Assembly: GCA_030077755.1 (NCBI GenBank)
Contig: JAQJZZ010000002.1
Coordinates: 1,798,001 to 1,862,000, forward strand
DNA: 64,000 nt
Reading direction: 5' to 3'
From: Filosporella fistucella
Lineage: Eukaryota > Ascomycota > Leotiomycetes > Helotiales
This document shows, one piece after another, positions 44,301 through 55,900 of this stretch (the first letter of the stretch is position 1; every line of letters starts with the position of its first letter). The notes under the pieces are model-generated. The model did not search any database, had not been told where the DNA came from, and saw only the letters and a program-made list of their open reading frames with translations. A program made the position numbers and the translations under genes.

Positions 44301-45873
44301 GCTGGCTGTTGACGTTCGTACACTCAATACTCTGCAGATTGGCGAGCAACGTTGAAGATCACGATGTGAGAGAAGAGTTTCAGGAGGAACAATGGTTAAA
44401 TAATCGAACAAAACGGTAGCCTTACTAACTTGTTGATGTCAGCCGAGCACTTTCACATACTCATCATTTATTAAATCTTTCTATTCACGAGGAGAATAGA
44501 CGAATGCGAAATGCGGATTCTAGACGCGGATTTCTCGATGAGAGGAAGAGTCGATATGAGCGCATCATCGATGACGATCTGGGACTAGTTACCCATTAGT
44601 CCTATTGTGATTTAGTTCCCGGATTGGCGTCGGTGTCGAAGCCGTCCGGACCCCGAATGGCTGGAATGGTGGTGGTGGGATGGGACTTCTTGGGAGTTCA
44701 TTTCAGCAAGGCTGAGAGGCGAGCCTTTCTTCAAACCTTCTTCTTATTCTAACATCCAAATCCAAAATGCTTGTATCGCCTCTCAATTTCCAATCACGGA
44801 TAGGATTTCCAACATGATCATATGTTGCATGAGGATTCGGGCAGCCGGCTCTCTGGTCTGACCCTCATAGTCTTGGCTCTCTGACGAAAGGTAAAACAGA
44901 GGCTACGAACAAGCTCAGAACCACTTTTACTATCAATGGCCTCCTAAGCTTTTCCCATCCGAATTGCTTTTCTTCGGATCAACCATATCACTGTCCATGA
45001 TAAGATCAAAACATACGGACTGATATCGAGCCGCGTTGTTCGAGAAATCAGGCGATGCGTCCTGGCCTCGTAAACGAAACAACGGGTGCGAGAAACAGCC
45101 TCAGATTTCGAATTCAAATGTTTGGCCTCATCTTTCATTCATGGAGCCTGTGGATCTCTGCGGACTTTTCTTGAACTCCCGACTACTCCACATCTACCGG
45201 TTATGAATTGCAATTAGTGCTATTATTGGGTCGTCGTGATGGGCCATGCGAAGATTGTCTTCAGGATGCTCGCTAAAGACGCCATGAAACCTTGCACGTC
45301 TGGGGAACCTCAAATTCAACCATTTTCAGGCGGGCCAAGTCTGACCACCCTGACTCTCCGACTCCCATGAGACTGTTTGGGCTTTCGTCCGTCGAACCAC
45401 AAGTGGTGAGGCGTAAGTGTTTATGCCCCTAGATGTGCTGCTGAACGTGGCCAAACCTGGCGAAACGCTTGCTGGGAGTTCGCTGTGGAAAGTCATCTTT
45501 CGCCGTCGTCGACTCTCCTTCATCTCATCCCATCTTTTCTTCTTGTTTCCTATTGGTATCTCAGATATTGTGCAAGTTTTGCGCGGCGGGCTCCATATCC
45601 TTTGATCAAAGCGCCAATGCCATCACGGATTCTGTCGGATCGTCCTCTCTCTGTTTCCGTCTCCATTCTTTGCCTGCTCTGATTTACTTCGCATCGCCAA
45701 TTTGTACAATACATCATTCCATCAAATCTGTTTCTGCAGCTGCCGGTCACGCTCTTTGCTAATCCAAGACTTTCATTCAACAACCACGGCTGGTCTGTTG
45801 GAGATCCTTTCATTATCTTGGCCCGGACGGTCAAAAGTTTATTACTTGTATATAATACTACGATATCAATACC
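44301..45873. other. Long intergenic region upstream of a secreted-protein gene
   Basis: About 1.6 kb between divergent genes. Several Ser/Cys/Leu-rich short frames around 45417-45920 overlap one another and look like leader sequence. No known element seen. Confidence 0.45.
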
Positions 45874-47578
45874 ATGAAGCTCTCGACGTTATCATTGCTG
45901 GCGACAGCAGGTATCTCTAGTGCTGTTCGGGTAAGGAGAGGCTGGCGGCGGAAGACGTGGAATGAGACGCTGACTATGTGAAGGTTGAAAACTTTGCATT
46001 CGAACATCCACAACAGAGAAATGGGCTATCGGATTTGTTAGCTGCGCTTGAGGGTGCAACCAACCAAGGAAAGGGCAACGGAAATGCGCAAGGGAATGGA
46101 AATGGAAATGGAGCAGCCGAACCGCCGAAGACAGTGACTGTAACCCAACCTGGAGCACAAGCTGCGGGGGCAAATACAGGAAAGAATGGAACTTGCGCTG
46201 CGGAAAAGACTGTGACTAAGACAATAACCGTACCTGGAGCAATGGCTGAAGGAGGCCAAGGGACTGGGTATGTTGGGTTTTTAATATAGATATTGAGAGA
46301 TTTGACTGATAATTCTAGTGGTCTATTTCAATTCTCGATAGTAACGAGTACTGCATTCGCTGAAGGACCTGCCCCGACGGTCACTGTGACCCCACTCCCG
46401 CAGATGATCACCCAAGTGATCACAATCACCATGAATAACGCGGCAGCAGGTGTGAGCATGCCCGGTGCTGTGGGAACTGCTGGAGAACAACCAGGCGTGA
46501 ATCCACCACCAGGTGCTGCTGGAACAGGAGGAACAAAAACCGCGGCCATCGTAAAGACCTCCAACGCTGCAGCAGGAAATATGGGTGAGTGAAGTTCACA
46601 TATTTTGGAATCAGTATTGACGAGGTTTAGCATCTGCACAGGCAGGAGTTAATCCCCCTGCCGGGGCTGCTGGAACAGGAGGCTCAAAAACTGCAGCTAT
46701 AGTGAAAACATCTAATGCCGCGGCTGGAAATTTGGGTAAGTGCAAACTGCATGTATTTAAGGCCTATACTAACTATATCCAGCATCGGGGGTTAATCCTC
46801 CTGCCGGTGCAGCCGGGACAGCTCCAGCAGGAGCTGGGCAAAATCCTGCTGCCTCGAAGACTGCTGCTATCGTAAAGACTTCTAATGCCGCAGCTGGCAA
46901 TGTTCGTAAGTTATCTCGCTACAAGATCACACACGCGATAGTCAATAGGGCTAACAACTTTCAGCATCTGGAGGCGCTCAGGCTCAAGGCAGTGCACCCG
47001 CCGTCGGATCACCAGGAGCGATGGCCCAAGGAACTGGAACTGTAGTAGCTGGTGGAGCTTGTGATTGTTCATGCTTGTGTGGAGCAGGCTCTTTCAATAT
47101 GGGTGCTGGTGCAATAGCGAATGCGCCAAATGTGGCAGGAACGACCTTGGCTACAATGGCATCTCCCCAAGCAGTACAAAATACCGGAACTTTGGCAGCC
47201 ATTCAAAAGACAAATCCAGCCGGTCAAGCTTCTGCTGCGGCTCCAATTCCCCAGGCACAATCAGCTGTTTCTTCCCCCGCTCCCCAGGCGCCTGGAAATG
47301 CAGCCACATTCTCGAGCGCTGCGATTCAACAGACAAATGGAGCTGGCCAAAAACCAGCGCCGTCGCCGGCAGCACAACAGGCTGGATCGAGCCCAGTTTC
47401 TGCCCAGTCCGCGCTTTCATCCGCACAATCGACAATTGAGCTTGCGGTAAATTCGCCTCTAGGAGCTGCTGCTGTTGCAAAACCGACGCCATCTATAGCA
47501 TCCATCAACATCTCCACATTCTCTCTTACTGACAGTCTGGTACTGGGAAGCCTAGCGACACCAAACCCAAAAATATAG
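45874..47578 (+). CDS. Unknown secreted Ala/Gly/Ser-rich protein with duplicated exons
   Basis: Model: 45874-45930, 45984-46267, 46319-46584, 46631-46735, 46783-46905 and 46965-47578; 482 aa. A signal peptide (MKLSTLSLLATAGISSAVR) is encoded by exon 1. The mature protein has a Gly/Asn-rich stretch, Thr/Val-rich blocks (KTVTVTQPG, PTVTVTPLP), then three copies of a module GVNPPxGAAGT...KTAAIVKTSNAAAGN carried by the end of exon 3 and by exons 4 and 5. The last exon has a Cys cluster (CDCSCLCG) and long Ala/Gln/Ser-rich stretches. No GPI signal is evident. It may be a cell-wall or extracellular protein; the role is unknown. Exons 4 and 5 both start and end after the first base of a codon. Confidence 0.75.
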
Positions 47579-47756
47579 GCTTAAGTGTGGGGAAGTTTGT
47601 GCTGGTAGATGAGATATCCATAGTAATAGATGTTTAGGCGTTGCAAAGGGATAATACCATGTGTTTGTTGTTGGATTCGTCCTGGCGACCAAGCTTCATT
47701 TTATTAGTTGTAGATACGTTCACTTCGTTTTTATTAAAAAAACCGATATCCAAATG

Positions 47757-48725
47757 TCATCCATTCGATTTTGGTTTTGTTTTGCTGGGTATCTCTGTTT
47801 CCGAGTTCGAAGGAGGATTCGAGTTGCCTGGGGCGCCTCTCAGAGCTTTTGCTGCTTCTGCCTTTGCCCTCTTGGCGGCCCTCTTACTCATTGGCGGTGC
47901 ACCATCTCCTTCCCACTCTGCTTTTCTTTTCTGTCCAGCATTTCCACCGGTTGTTCCTTTTCCCTTCTTTGGTGCCTTTTCCACCTCCCGAACAAATCCT
48001 TCTGCGCCACCATCTACCACATCGATAACAGCTCTGAAGCTACTTCTCTTGATACCTTCGTTGACAATAACACCTCTAGGATTGATATCCATACCCTCTA
48101 CCCCTCGATCACGGCTCAATCCCCATACCGCCAGCAAATTCAATACATCTGCTGGTGCTCTTACTCCTAACACGCTCTTAGCTTCACTGCTAATCACCAA
48201 CCCTCTTCCCTTGGTTGCTCTTATTATGCCGAGACAATTACTTATGACGTTTCTCCTCTTCGCTGCCTCCTCCAACGTCGCTTGCGCATAACATAACTCG
48301 AACCTTACCCCGCGGTTCACAGCAGCCATGAAAGGCTTAGGTTTGAAGTGGAAAGGGTAGCGTTGCGTCAGATCCAGAGATATGATCGAGTGTTCGGTGA
48401 GATTTGTGCACGCAGCTAAGAAGGCTTTCTCAGTCGTAGGGCGTAAGGCGAGGATATCGTATGTAGCTGCCAGTTGTGGGAGTCGATGGTTGAGTGTAGG
48501 ATCTGCGAATTGGAGAGTACATCTTCGAAGTATGGAGATTTTAGATGGTATGTCGAATGGTAACTTGGCGGGGATTTCATTGATAATTTGGGAAGGAAGA
48601 GCGCCTGTTATTGTGTAGTTCAAGGCGATCGAATCGTAACCCAGCTCGGAGATGAAGGAAATCGTCCTTTGGAGCTCGTTAGGATTATAGTTTTTGTCTA
48701 CTGGGACATTCAAGTCGTAGAGCAT
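47757..48725 (-). CDS. RPP1: RNase P/MRP subunit p30 (Rpp1)
   Basis: A single exon of 322 aa starting MLYDLNVPVDKN. The PHP-like TIM barrel covers about residues 1-235, including LGYDSIALNYTI, YDILALRPTTEKAF, ISLDLTQRYPF, and GVRFELCYAQAT followed by RRNVISNCLGIIRATKGRGLVISSEA, written here in two parts: RRNVISNCLG and IIRATKGRGLVISS. The C-terminal 85 residues are Lys/Ala-rich and disordered. Rpp1 is a shared protein of nuclear RNase P and RNase MRP for pre-tRNA 5' and pre-rRNA processing. Match is clear over the whole barrel. Confidence 0.92.
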   Translation of the reverse strand: MLYDLNVPVDKNYNPNELQRTISFISELGYDSIALNYTITGALPSQIINEIPAKLPFDIPSKISILRRCTLQFADPTLNHRLPQLAATYDILALRPTTEKAFLAACTNLTEHSIISLDLTQRYPFHFKPKPFMAAVNRGVRFELCYAQATLEEAAKRRNVISNCLGIIRATKGRGLVISSEAKSVLGVRAPADVLNLLAVWGLSRDRGVEGMDINPRGVIVNEGIKRSSFRAVIDVVDGGAEGFVREVEKAPKKGKGTTGGNAGQKRKAEWEGDGAPPMSKRAAKRAKAEAAKALRGAPGNSNPPSNSETEIPSKTKPKSNG

Positions 48726-49185
48726 TGTGCCGGGAGTTCTGGTGCCTTCGACCGGTTTGTTTGATAATAGGCGCAGCTCTACCTCTTAGATGAAAGGTTT
48801 TGAGCTTCTCAAAATAATTTGACGTGGGGTTAAAAGTGAAATGATTCAATCGCGTTCAGCTTAAAAATGTATATGCCTGACCTTCAAGGCCGCTACAAAA
48901 TCCGCCATCGCTCTTTCTGGTTAGCGAGGGGCTTCCTCCTCAGCCGCGCACCAAGGCAAGTCAACTCTAGACTTCTTCCGTGACACCCCCAATATCAGAT
49001 CATCGGCAGCAGAAACATCACACGAGCTCATCGCGGGGGTTTCATTCAATAATCTCCCTCACACCGAGGAAACAGCAAACCCCACAAACGCTTGCGCGAC
49101 CTTCTGCGACCACATTAAAACCTTCCCTCCCTTCGCGGTCTCTATCCGTTTTGCGCTGTGCCTTGCCTTGCAGGCCGGCCGCGAT
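48726..49185. promoter_or_regulatory. Divergent promoter region RPP1/CKA1
   Basis: A 460-bp spacer between start codons. A CTTGCCTTGCAG tract at 49171-49182 just before the CKA1 start looks like a 3' splice site, so a 5' UTR intron in CKA1 is possible. Confidence 0.4.
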
Positions 49186-50532
49186 ATGTCGCGCGTTTAC
49201 GCAGATGTCAACCAGCAGATGCCACGGTCCTACTGGGACTACGACAGCGTAAATATCACATGGGGCGTTCTGGAGAACTATGAGGTTGTACGCAAGATCG
49301 GTACGTTCTATACTTGTCATCTCACCTTTTCACATGTAAACAAAACAAAAGCTAATCCACTCGCGGTACAGGACGAGGCAAATACTCTGAGGTGTTCGAG
49401 GGTATCAATGTGGTCAACTATCAGAAGTGTGTAATCAAGGTGTTGAAGCCAGTCAAGAAGAAGAAGATCAAGAGAGAGATCAAGATCCTACAAAACCTGT
49501 CAGGTGGACCAAACATCGTCGCTCTCCTAGACGTCGTCAGGGACCAACAAGTAAATCAATCCTCTCTTTCATATGATCCGGCTGTGGCTCCCAAAGTTGG
49601 AGGCTCAGGAAAATCGGCCAATGATGGATTTGTTTTCTCCGATGATGAGACCAACGACTCATTTATGATGCAGAGCAAAACCCCGTCCCTTATCTTCGAA
49701 TTCGTCAATAACACAGACTTCCGCTCGCTCTACCCAAAATTCAACGATTATGATGTCCGATACTATATCTTTGAGCTTCTTAAGGTAGGTGGGGTAAAAA
49801 GAGGCCTAGGGGCTACTGCTGATGAATTTAGGCTTTGGATTTCTGCCATAGCAAGGGCATTATGCATCGAGATGTGAAGCCGCACAATGTTATGATCGAT
49901 CACGAGAACCGAAAGGTCGGTAAATGCTTCCTATTATATTTCTACACAGCTTACAGAATCTAGTTACGTCTTATCGATTGGGGTCTTGCCGAATTTTATC
50001 ACCAAGGCACAGAGTACAATGTCCGAGTTGCGAGTAGATACTTCAAAGGACCCGAGTTACTTGTCGACTTCCAGGAGTACGACTATTCGCTTGATATGTG
50101 GTCATTGGGTGCCATGTTCGCTTCAATGATATTCCGAAAGGAGCCTTTCTTCCATGGAAACAGCAACTCCGATCAATTGGTAAAGATCGCCAAGGTTCTC
50201 GGTACCGAGGATCTTTTCGACTATCTCGACAAGTATGAAATTGAATTGGATGCCCAATACGATGATATTCTTGGTCGATTCCCCAAGAAGAACTGGCACA
50301 GTTTCGTCAACTCGGAGAACCAGAGATTTGTCAGCAACGAGGCTATTGACTTCCTGGACAAGCTTCTTCGTTATGATCACCAAGTATGTTACTCCCCTCT
50401 ATCTTTCGAACTTTCTAACAGTCCCAGGAACGTTTGACCGCAAAGGAGGCCATGGCACATGCTTTCTTCGCCCCCGTAAGGGAGGCCGAGCAACGGGCTC
50501 GTGGTACACCTGCAGCTTCTGGAGCGAGTTGA
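49186..50532 (+). CDS. CKA1: Casein kinase 2 catalytic subunit alpha
   Basis: Exons 49186-49300, 49372-49550, 49674-49784, 49832-49915, 49964-50383 and 50428-50532 give 337 aa, the normal CK2 alpha length. The start [20 protein letters not shown] is typical. The glycine loop is [11 protein letters not shown], the basic cluster is [15 protein letters not shown], the catalytic loop is [13 protein letters not shown], and the magnesium loop is DWG instead of DFG, a CK2 hallmark. CK2 phosphorylates acidic Ser/Thr sites on many substrates. The intron 49551-49673 is 123 nt with no stop; unspliced it would add 41 residues between DVVRDQQ and SKTPSLIFE, where CK2 normally has none. One donor is GTCGGT (49916). 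Confidence 0.94.
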
Positions 50533-51053
50533 AGATCCATTATCTCAATTCCATGAATTCCGTTATTCGACTAAAACAGCCCGATTCGAGATAGCAACCA
50601 TAGTTTCTTCCATTCCCACTTGGCTAGCGTGCCTGACGAACCCCCTCATTATATTCCACACTGCATGGAGGACGACTTAGCTTGATTTCGAGAGCTATTG
50701 ATGATTAGGGCCGGGAAAGGTGGCGTTCTGACTTTACCTCACGTATGGGCGACGGGCAAGCTGGAGGCATACCCAAACCTCGCTTCTATGGGGAGGAGCA
50801 TGGTGTAGATAGCAGCAAGCATTAATCAATCTGATTCGATGAAAAGCTCAAATCTTCATATTTCATTCGTGACGGACCTGCTGGTACCACAAACGTGTTT
50901 GTTTGTTTGTAGATTTATGAAATCGGTGGGAACCAGCACTCTCTAGATCAAACCATGCCCTGATATTATGCACCTGGGTCTCCGCCATATATGCTCCAGC
51001 CTATTCCTGCCCGTAACCTTGAACTCCATCCCGAAGAAATCCCGTGAGAAAAT
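50533..51053. other. Convergent intergenic region
   Basis: 3' UTR region of CKA1 and ATG6. A short GTTTGTTTGT run occurs near 50900. Nothing else seen. Confidence 0.5.
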
Positions 51054-52600
51054 CTACACGCTCCTCCGGCTACCTGCAGCATTCACATTGCTCGCATGCG
51101 CCAGGAGAAATTTACAGCAAGTCAGTGTGAACTTGCATGCCCGACTCCATGCATCATCTTGTGCTATGCCAAGTTTGATGCTGACATCGCCAATCTTGTC
51201 TCCCTCAATCTTATACGGTAAGGCTAAGCCTCTCCCGCTATCTGTTCCCCTGGCAGTTTCTTGCTCCACAAAAGAACCTAATTGCCTCATACATTCCAGG
51301 AAAGCTACCATGGCGGTATCAAATCGGCGATGCATGAACGTTAGACCTAAGGGCATGTCTCCTGAGGAGTAGAGTTCTAAAATGTGTTTCTTAGGTGCGT
51401 TCTTGCCTGCAGAGCCGTTCGAGGTGCGCGAGTTAGATGGGTTGGGATGTTCGTATCTGATGATTCGGGACGTGGAACCCATAGGTTGGAGATCGTAGCC
51501 TTGGAATCGATAACCCAGTTTGTCCGCTACTGTTTGGAGCAGTAAGACGGTGTGACCCCAAGCTGCATTGATTTCAGGCCAGTCGACTGGCACATTTGAC
51601 AAACGGCCAAGACGGAGTCCGTTGATTGTTCCAAATTTTCCATCATGAGAAATGCAAAATGTGTCGTTATAGACATTTGTCCGTTGTAGCTTCTCGAGGA
51701 GTTGCGTATCATGGTCGTACTGCGAATTCACGCTATCTCGAACATTCTGAAATTCGGCGAGTTTCATAGTAAAGGCATTTCGTTCGCTCCAGAACCTCTC
51801 CTCTTCTACATCCAGTGCTCGGGCTTCCTCCTCTAGTTTAGCGATTTCTTCATCAACAGCCGCTTTCTCTACCTCCAGCTTCTTCAACTCTTCGATCGCA
51901 ACAGCTTCGTCGTCTTGCGCCTTCGCGAGAGCATCTTTGGATTCCTTGATCTCCTCCTCCGTAGCCACGTTGGCATGAACTTGTTTTAGAAACCCCACAT
52001 ATGCATCTCGCTCTTTTGTGGCGGCTTCTAGCCGTCGTTGAAGCCCAACCACTAGCATGTCTGTGCATTCCGTACATACTGGATGGTCGATATCTGATCG
52101 TGCCGATAATATTTCAAAGAGTCTTGAAGCTCTTTCCATGTCTTGCGACATTGCTTTCCCTAGATCCTGTGCTCCATCCATTGATATATCTTCTGCTCGA
52201 TGCTTTTTAGGATTTGTGTCTTCGGGCGATTTGACGATTGCTGGTGGAACGACTTGCGATTCCGTGAGCATCACAAATGACATCGCAGGGTTACTGAGCC
52301 CGTTTCTCACGGTGTCGGAGGACCTTGTGTCATTTCGGCGTGAGGAGGGGATATTCCGTTTGAATGTGGGTGAAGTGGCATTCCGTGAGACTCTGTCGTA
52401 GAGCTGCTTTCGCTCTTGGGGATATGGTGGTCGCAAAGACGGAATGGTTTTCGGTTGTTGTTGGGACGAACCTGAGATATGAGTAGCTGTAATGTGAATG
52501 AAGGCGAAAACCTACCAACAAGTAAATCGAAGGCAGCTGGGTTCAGATCCTCCAAGGAGCTATCCAGCTTCAAAGGCATCCGGCACTTTTGGCAATACAT
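51054..52600 (-). CDS. ATG6: Beclin-1/Atg6/Vps30 autophagy protein
   Basis: Exons 52600-52516 and 52471-51054 give 500 aa. The N-terminus begins MYCQKCRMPLKLDSSLEDL, as in Atg6 proteins. A cysteine pair CTEC precedes a long coiled coil (about residues 190-300), followed by the evolutionarily conserved/BARA region: NDTFCISHDGKFGTINGLRLGRL (given here as NDTFCISHDGKF and GTINGLRLGRL), VDWPEINAAWGH and LLLQTVADKLGY. Atg6 is part of the Vps34 phosphatidylinositol 3-kinase complexes for autophagy and vacuolar sorting. The 44-nt intron has donor GTAGGT. Divergently oriented to SCM3. Confidence 0.93.
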
Positions 52601-52976
52601 CTTTTGAGTATTTAAGATTTTACAATCTCAGAAAAGTATCTGTCATCACCATCACCGTTCCTCTATGAAGGACCTCGATATCATAGTGGTGAACTTTGTG
52701 TTGAATTTGGTATTTCGTGTTTATAAGTATTTGTGAGATCACAGTTGTTGAAAGTTGGTGATGACCAGGCGGGAGCCAAGCCTGAGCCTTGTTGACAGGG
52801 ATAATTATGTAGCCCCGCGCTAAATTATGCCTGCCCCTTTTATGCAAAACACTCTATTATAACGCGCCTAGACGCGTGCAACATTTTGATGATTAAGACG
52901 ATTCCGACATCCGGTGTGTACATGTTCAGTCCAGGACTATCACATCAAGAGTCGCAAATGTGATCAAAACACCAGA
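52601..52976. promoter_or_regulatory. Divergent promoter ATG6/SCM3 with an MCB-type box
   Basis: Contains ACGCGT at 52872-52877, about 100 bp before the SCM3 ATG, and a second CGCG site ten bases earlier (AACGCGCC, 52861-52868). ACGCGT is the MluI cell-cycle box bound by MBF in yeasts at G1/S. Whether it acts on SCM3 is inference. Confidence 0.5.
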
Positions 52977-55900
52977 ATGGAGCCCTTTCGAAAGCGACAA
53001 AGAATATGCTCCCCACTGGGTCGCGAGTTCCCGCAAAGCTTTGAGGAGCAACATGGATATTATGAAGAAACATCAGGAACCGAATTGCTAGATGACGAGG
53101 AGGAGGAAGATGAAGACGAGGAAACAATAGAAGAGGAGGAGCCGGTGAAAGAATTGTCTGCGAAGGAGAAGGAAGCACTAGGGGATTACAATTTCTTGCA
53201 ACAGAGGCGGGCGCAACTTGATCACAGACTGAAATCGACCTTTGAGTCCATTTTTGAAAAGTACGGGAGGGACTTTGATGGAGTAGGAGACGAGATTGAT
53301 CTTGCGACTGGGGAGATAGTGGTGAACAATGGGCATTTGATCCAGATGCAGAATGAGAAAGATGCAGGGGAGGTGGCGGCCAGCGATATCACAGATTCCA
53401 TGGACGACATCCCAAACAGTTCGTTCGAAGGGACTGATGCTATGGAGAATGATGAACTGGGCTTACTAAGTGACTATGATGAGAATATGGAGGATGATAT
53501 GATTTTGAGGGGGTTTGCAAGAGCAAATCGGTTTTTACAAGGACCTCCCGAAATTGATGACGCCAACAAAGCACCTCCTCCTAGAGAGCGCCGAGTCGAG
53601 GCGCATTCCCGTCCGGTTCCGCAAAAGAAAACTTTGCCTTCTCGTTCAGAGATTCTGGCCCAATTTGGAACCCAGCTGGGCTCAGAAATTGTCAACATAT
53701 TATCAGAAAAACAGGCGCCAAGTAGAAGCTACGTAGAACCCGCCTGGGACTTTCCTGAGCTTCCCTCGAGTAGTCCTGCAAAACAAACTGCAAAAGTCCC
53801 TATTACCCTCTTGCCTGAAATCGAGCGTTCTCTCTCACCTGAGGCGTTGCCCTCGGTATGGGCTCTTCCTCAGCGACGAGGCCGGAAAAAGAAAGATATG
53901 GGAGTTGGAGTTGCATCCAGAGCTCAGAACACACTTGTTGGCTCGCATCGCCATTCATTCTCCCAGGATCATTTCGATCACCAAGTAATACATGGGTTTG
54001 GGCAACCTGAATACTCGCCTACAAAGAGGAAAAGAAAAACTTTCACTGCGGAGGATGATCAAATATTACTACAATGGGTCGCCAGAGCACAAAGACGAGG
54101 TCTCGCACTATCTATAAGCTTCTGGAGAGATCTTCATGCAAAGGTAAAGAAATTTCAATGATTCGAACACTCCAATGCTCATTTTCTATAGAATCCTGGG
54201 CATTCAGCATCCTCTTGGAAGGCAAGATACAAGTTAAAATACACTTACCTTCAGGAAGAAGATGTGGATGAATCCGGCTCAGATACCTCGATGGATAGTA
54301 ATTTGTATCCCAATGGAGGCCCCCAGGCAGCGAATCGGCAAGACAATCCACCTCCGGTCTCTAATGATAGGCCAGCAAGAGTGAGGAAACCTGCGCAAAA
54401 AGATTCAAGAATCATTACCTGGTCAGAAGCGGTAGATGCCATAGAATCACTTGATCCGGATTTACATGCAGGAATTCTAGAGGATGCTAGGATGAATAAT
54501 TTTGATGACTGGTCTCTTGGACGACCAACCTCTTCCACAGCCTATAATTTACCTCTCAATCAACCTCGAAGAGCGAGTGCTCAAGTCCAGGTTGTTCGTC
54601 GATCGCCAGATGCCAGGCAAGCGGTGTTCGATTATCCACAGTCCTCAGATTCCATGGCGGCTCACGCCACCCCCGAAGCAGACAGCCATTTGATACCTGG
54701 TGCGCCGTGTCCACACGCAGACTGTGTTGCCTTTCCTATGACAACGTATAAACTACAGCGAAGAGACGGCGAAGACCTTTCAGAAATGTGTTTACACCTC
54801 TTTCAGAAGCATCATACAACACCTTTCCCTTGTGGAGAGATCAATTGTCCACGGAAAGGAGAGGAGGGCTATTTCATGCAAGCCGATCTTGTCAAACATG
54901 TCAGAAGTGCACATCCTCACCTTAGTGCTCTACATCGACTAAGAGGCAGAGTCGACCGCGAATTACTGGCCCGACATATTGATCTTGCATCCAGCCCAGA
55001 AATTGTGATCGCTACTTCTGCCCGCCCAGTCAGTGGACAGAGAGACTCTGACTTCATGTCTGCTTCCAAAAACAATGCTAGACAGATTCCAGCGATTGCT
55101 CGACCCGTCTCATCAAGCACCGATATGGACCGTACTCCAAGGGGGACTACAGAAGTATTAGGTGTAGCTCCTTCTACGCCTAGGACGAGTGTTTCCTCCA
55201 TGAAGGTCAACCATTCTTCTGCTACAAAGGCAACTCGAGAGGCGAGCTATTCTGTACAAAGGTCGATGCCAAGTGTCGAGGATGATGATCAGCATTTTTA
55301 CCAGGGCAATGAAGAAGATGATTTGGTAGCAGACAGATCATCATATGCCGTTGCCGCTCAATCTGACAAAGAACGGTCATCTTCACAGGATAGAGCGACA
55401 ATACAAGTAGAGAACAAAGTCGCACTCCCTACGCCATTACCTTCTTCCCGCGGCAACCCACGTCCAACTTTTTCGTTTTTTGACAAGCCAGTAAACATTT
55501 TCACTGGCGAAAGTGTTGACCTCGAGCAACAAACTGCGAATGACGAGGAGGCATCAATCAATCCAGAGGCTTCCCACTCGATAACGGAACCGTCACTTTC
55601 CAAACCCGCAGCCGGTCATGAAAATATGGAACAGTTTTCCGAACGGCTTTTATCAACGACTACAGACAAGCTTGCACCACAGGGTCTCAATAAAGGCATG
55701 GGACGGAATACTATAGATCCGTCCTATGAATTTTCCGACGAAGAAGGAGGTTTCGAAGTGACGAGCAGGCTACCTACATTACCTACGATAACAATTCCCT
55801 CTCAGGATATGCCACCCCCGCCTGCAAATAAGCCAGTCCACCCACCGGCTACTCCAGTGGTTCCTCCAGCTAAGAATTCGGCCTTATCCTCTTCAATAGC

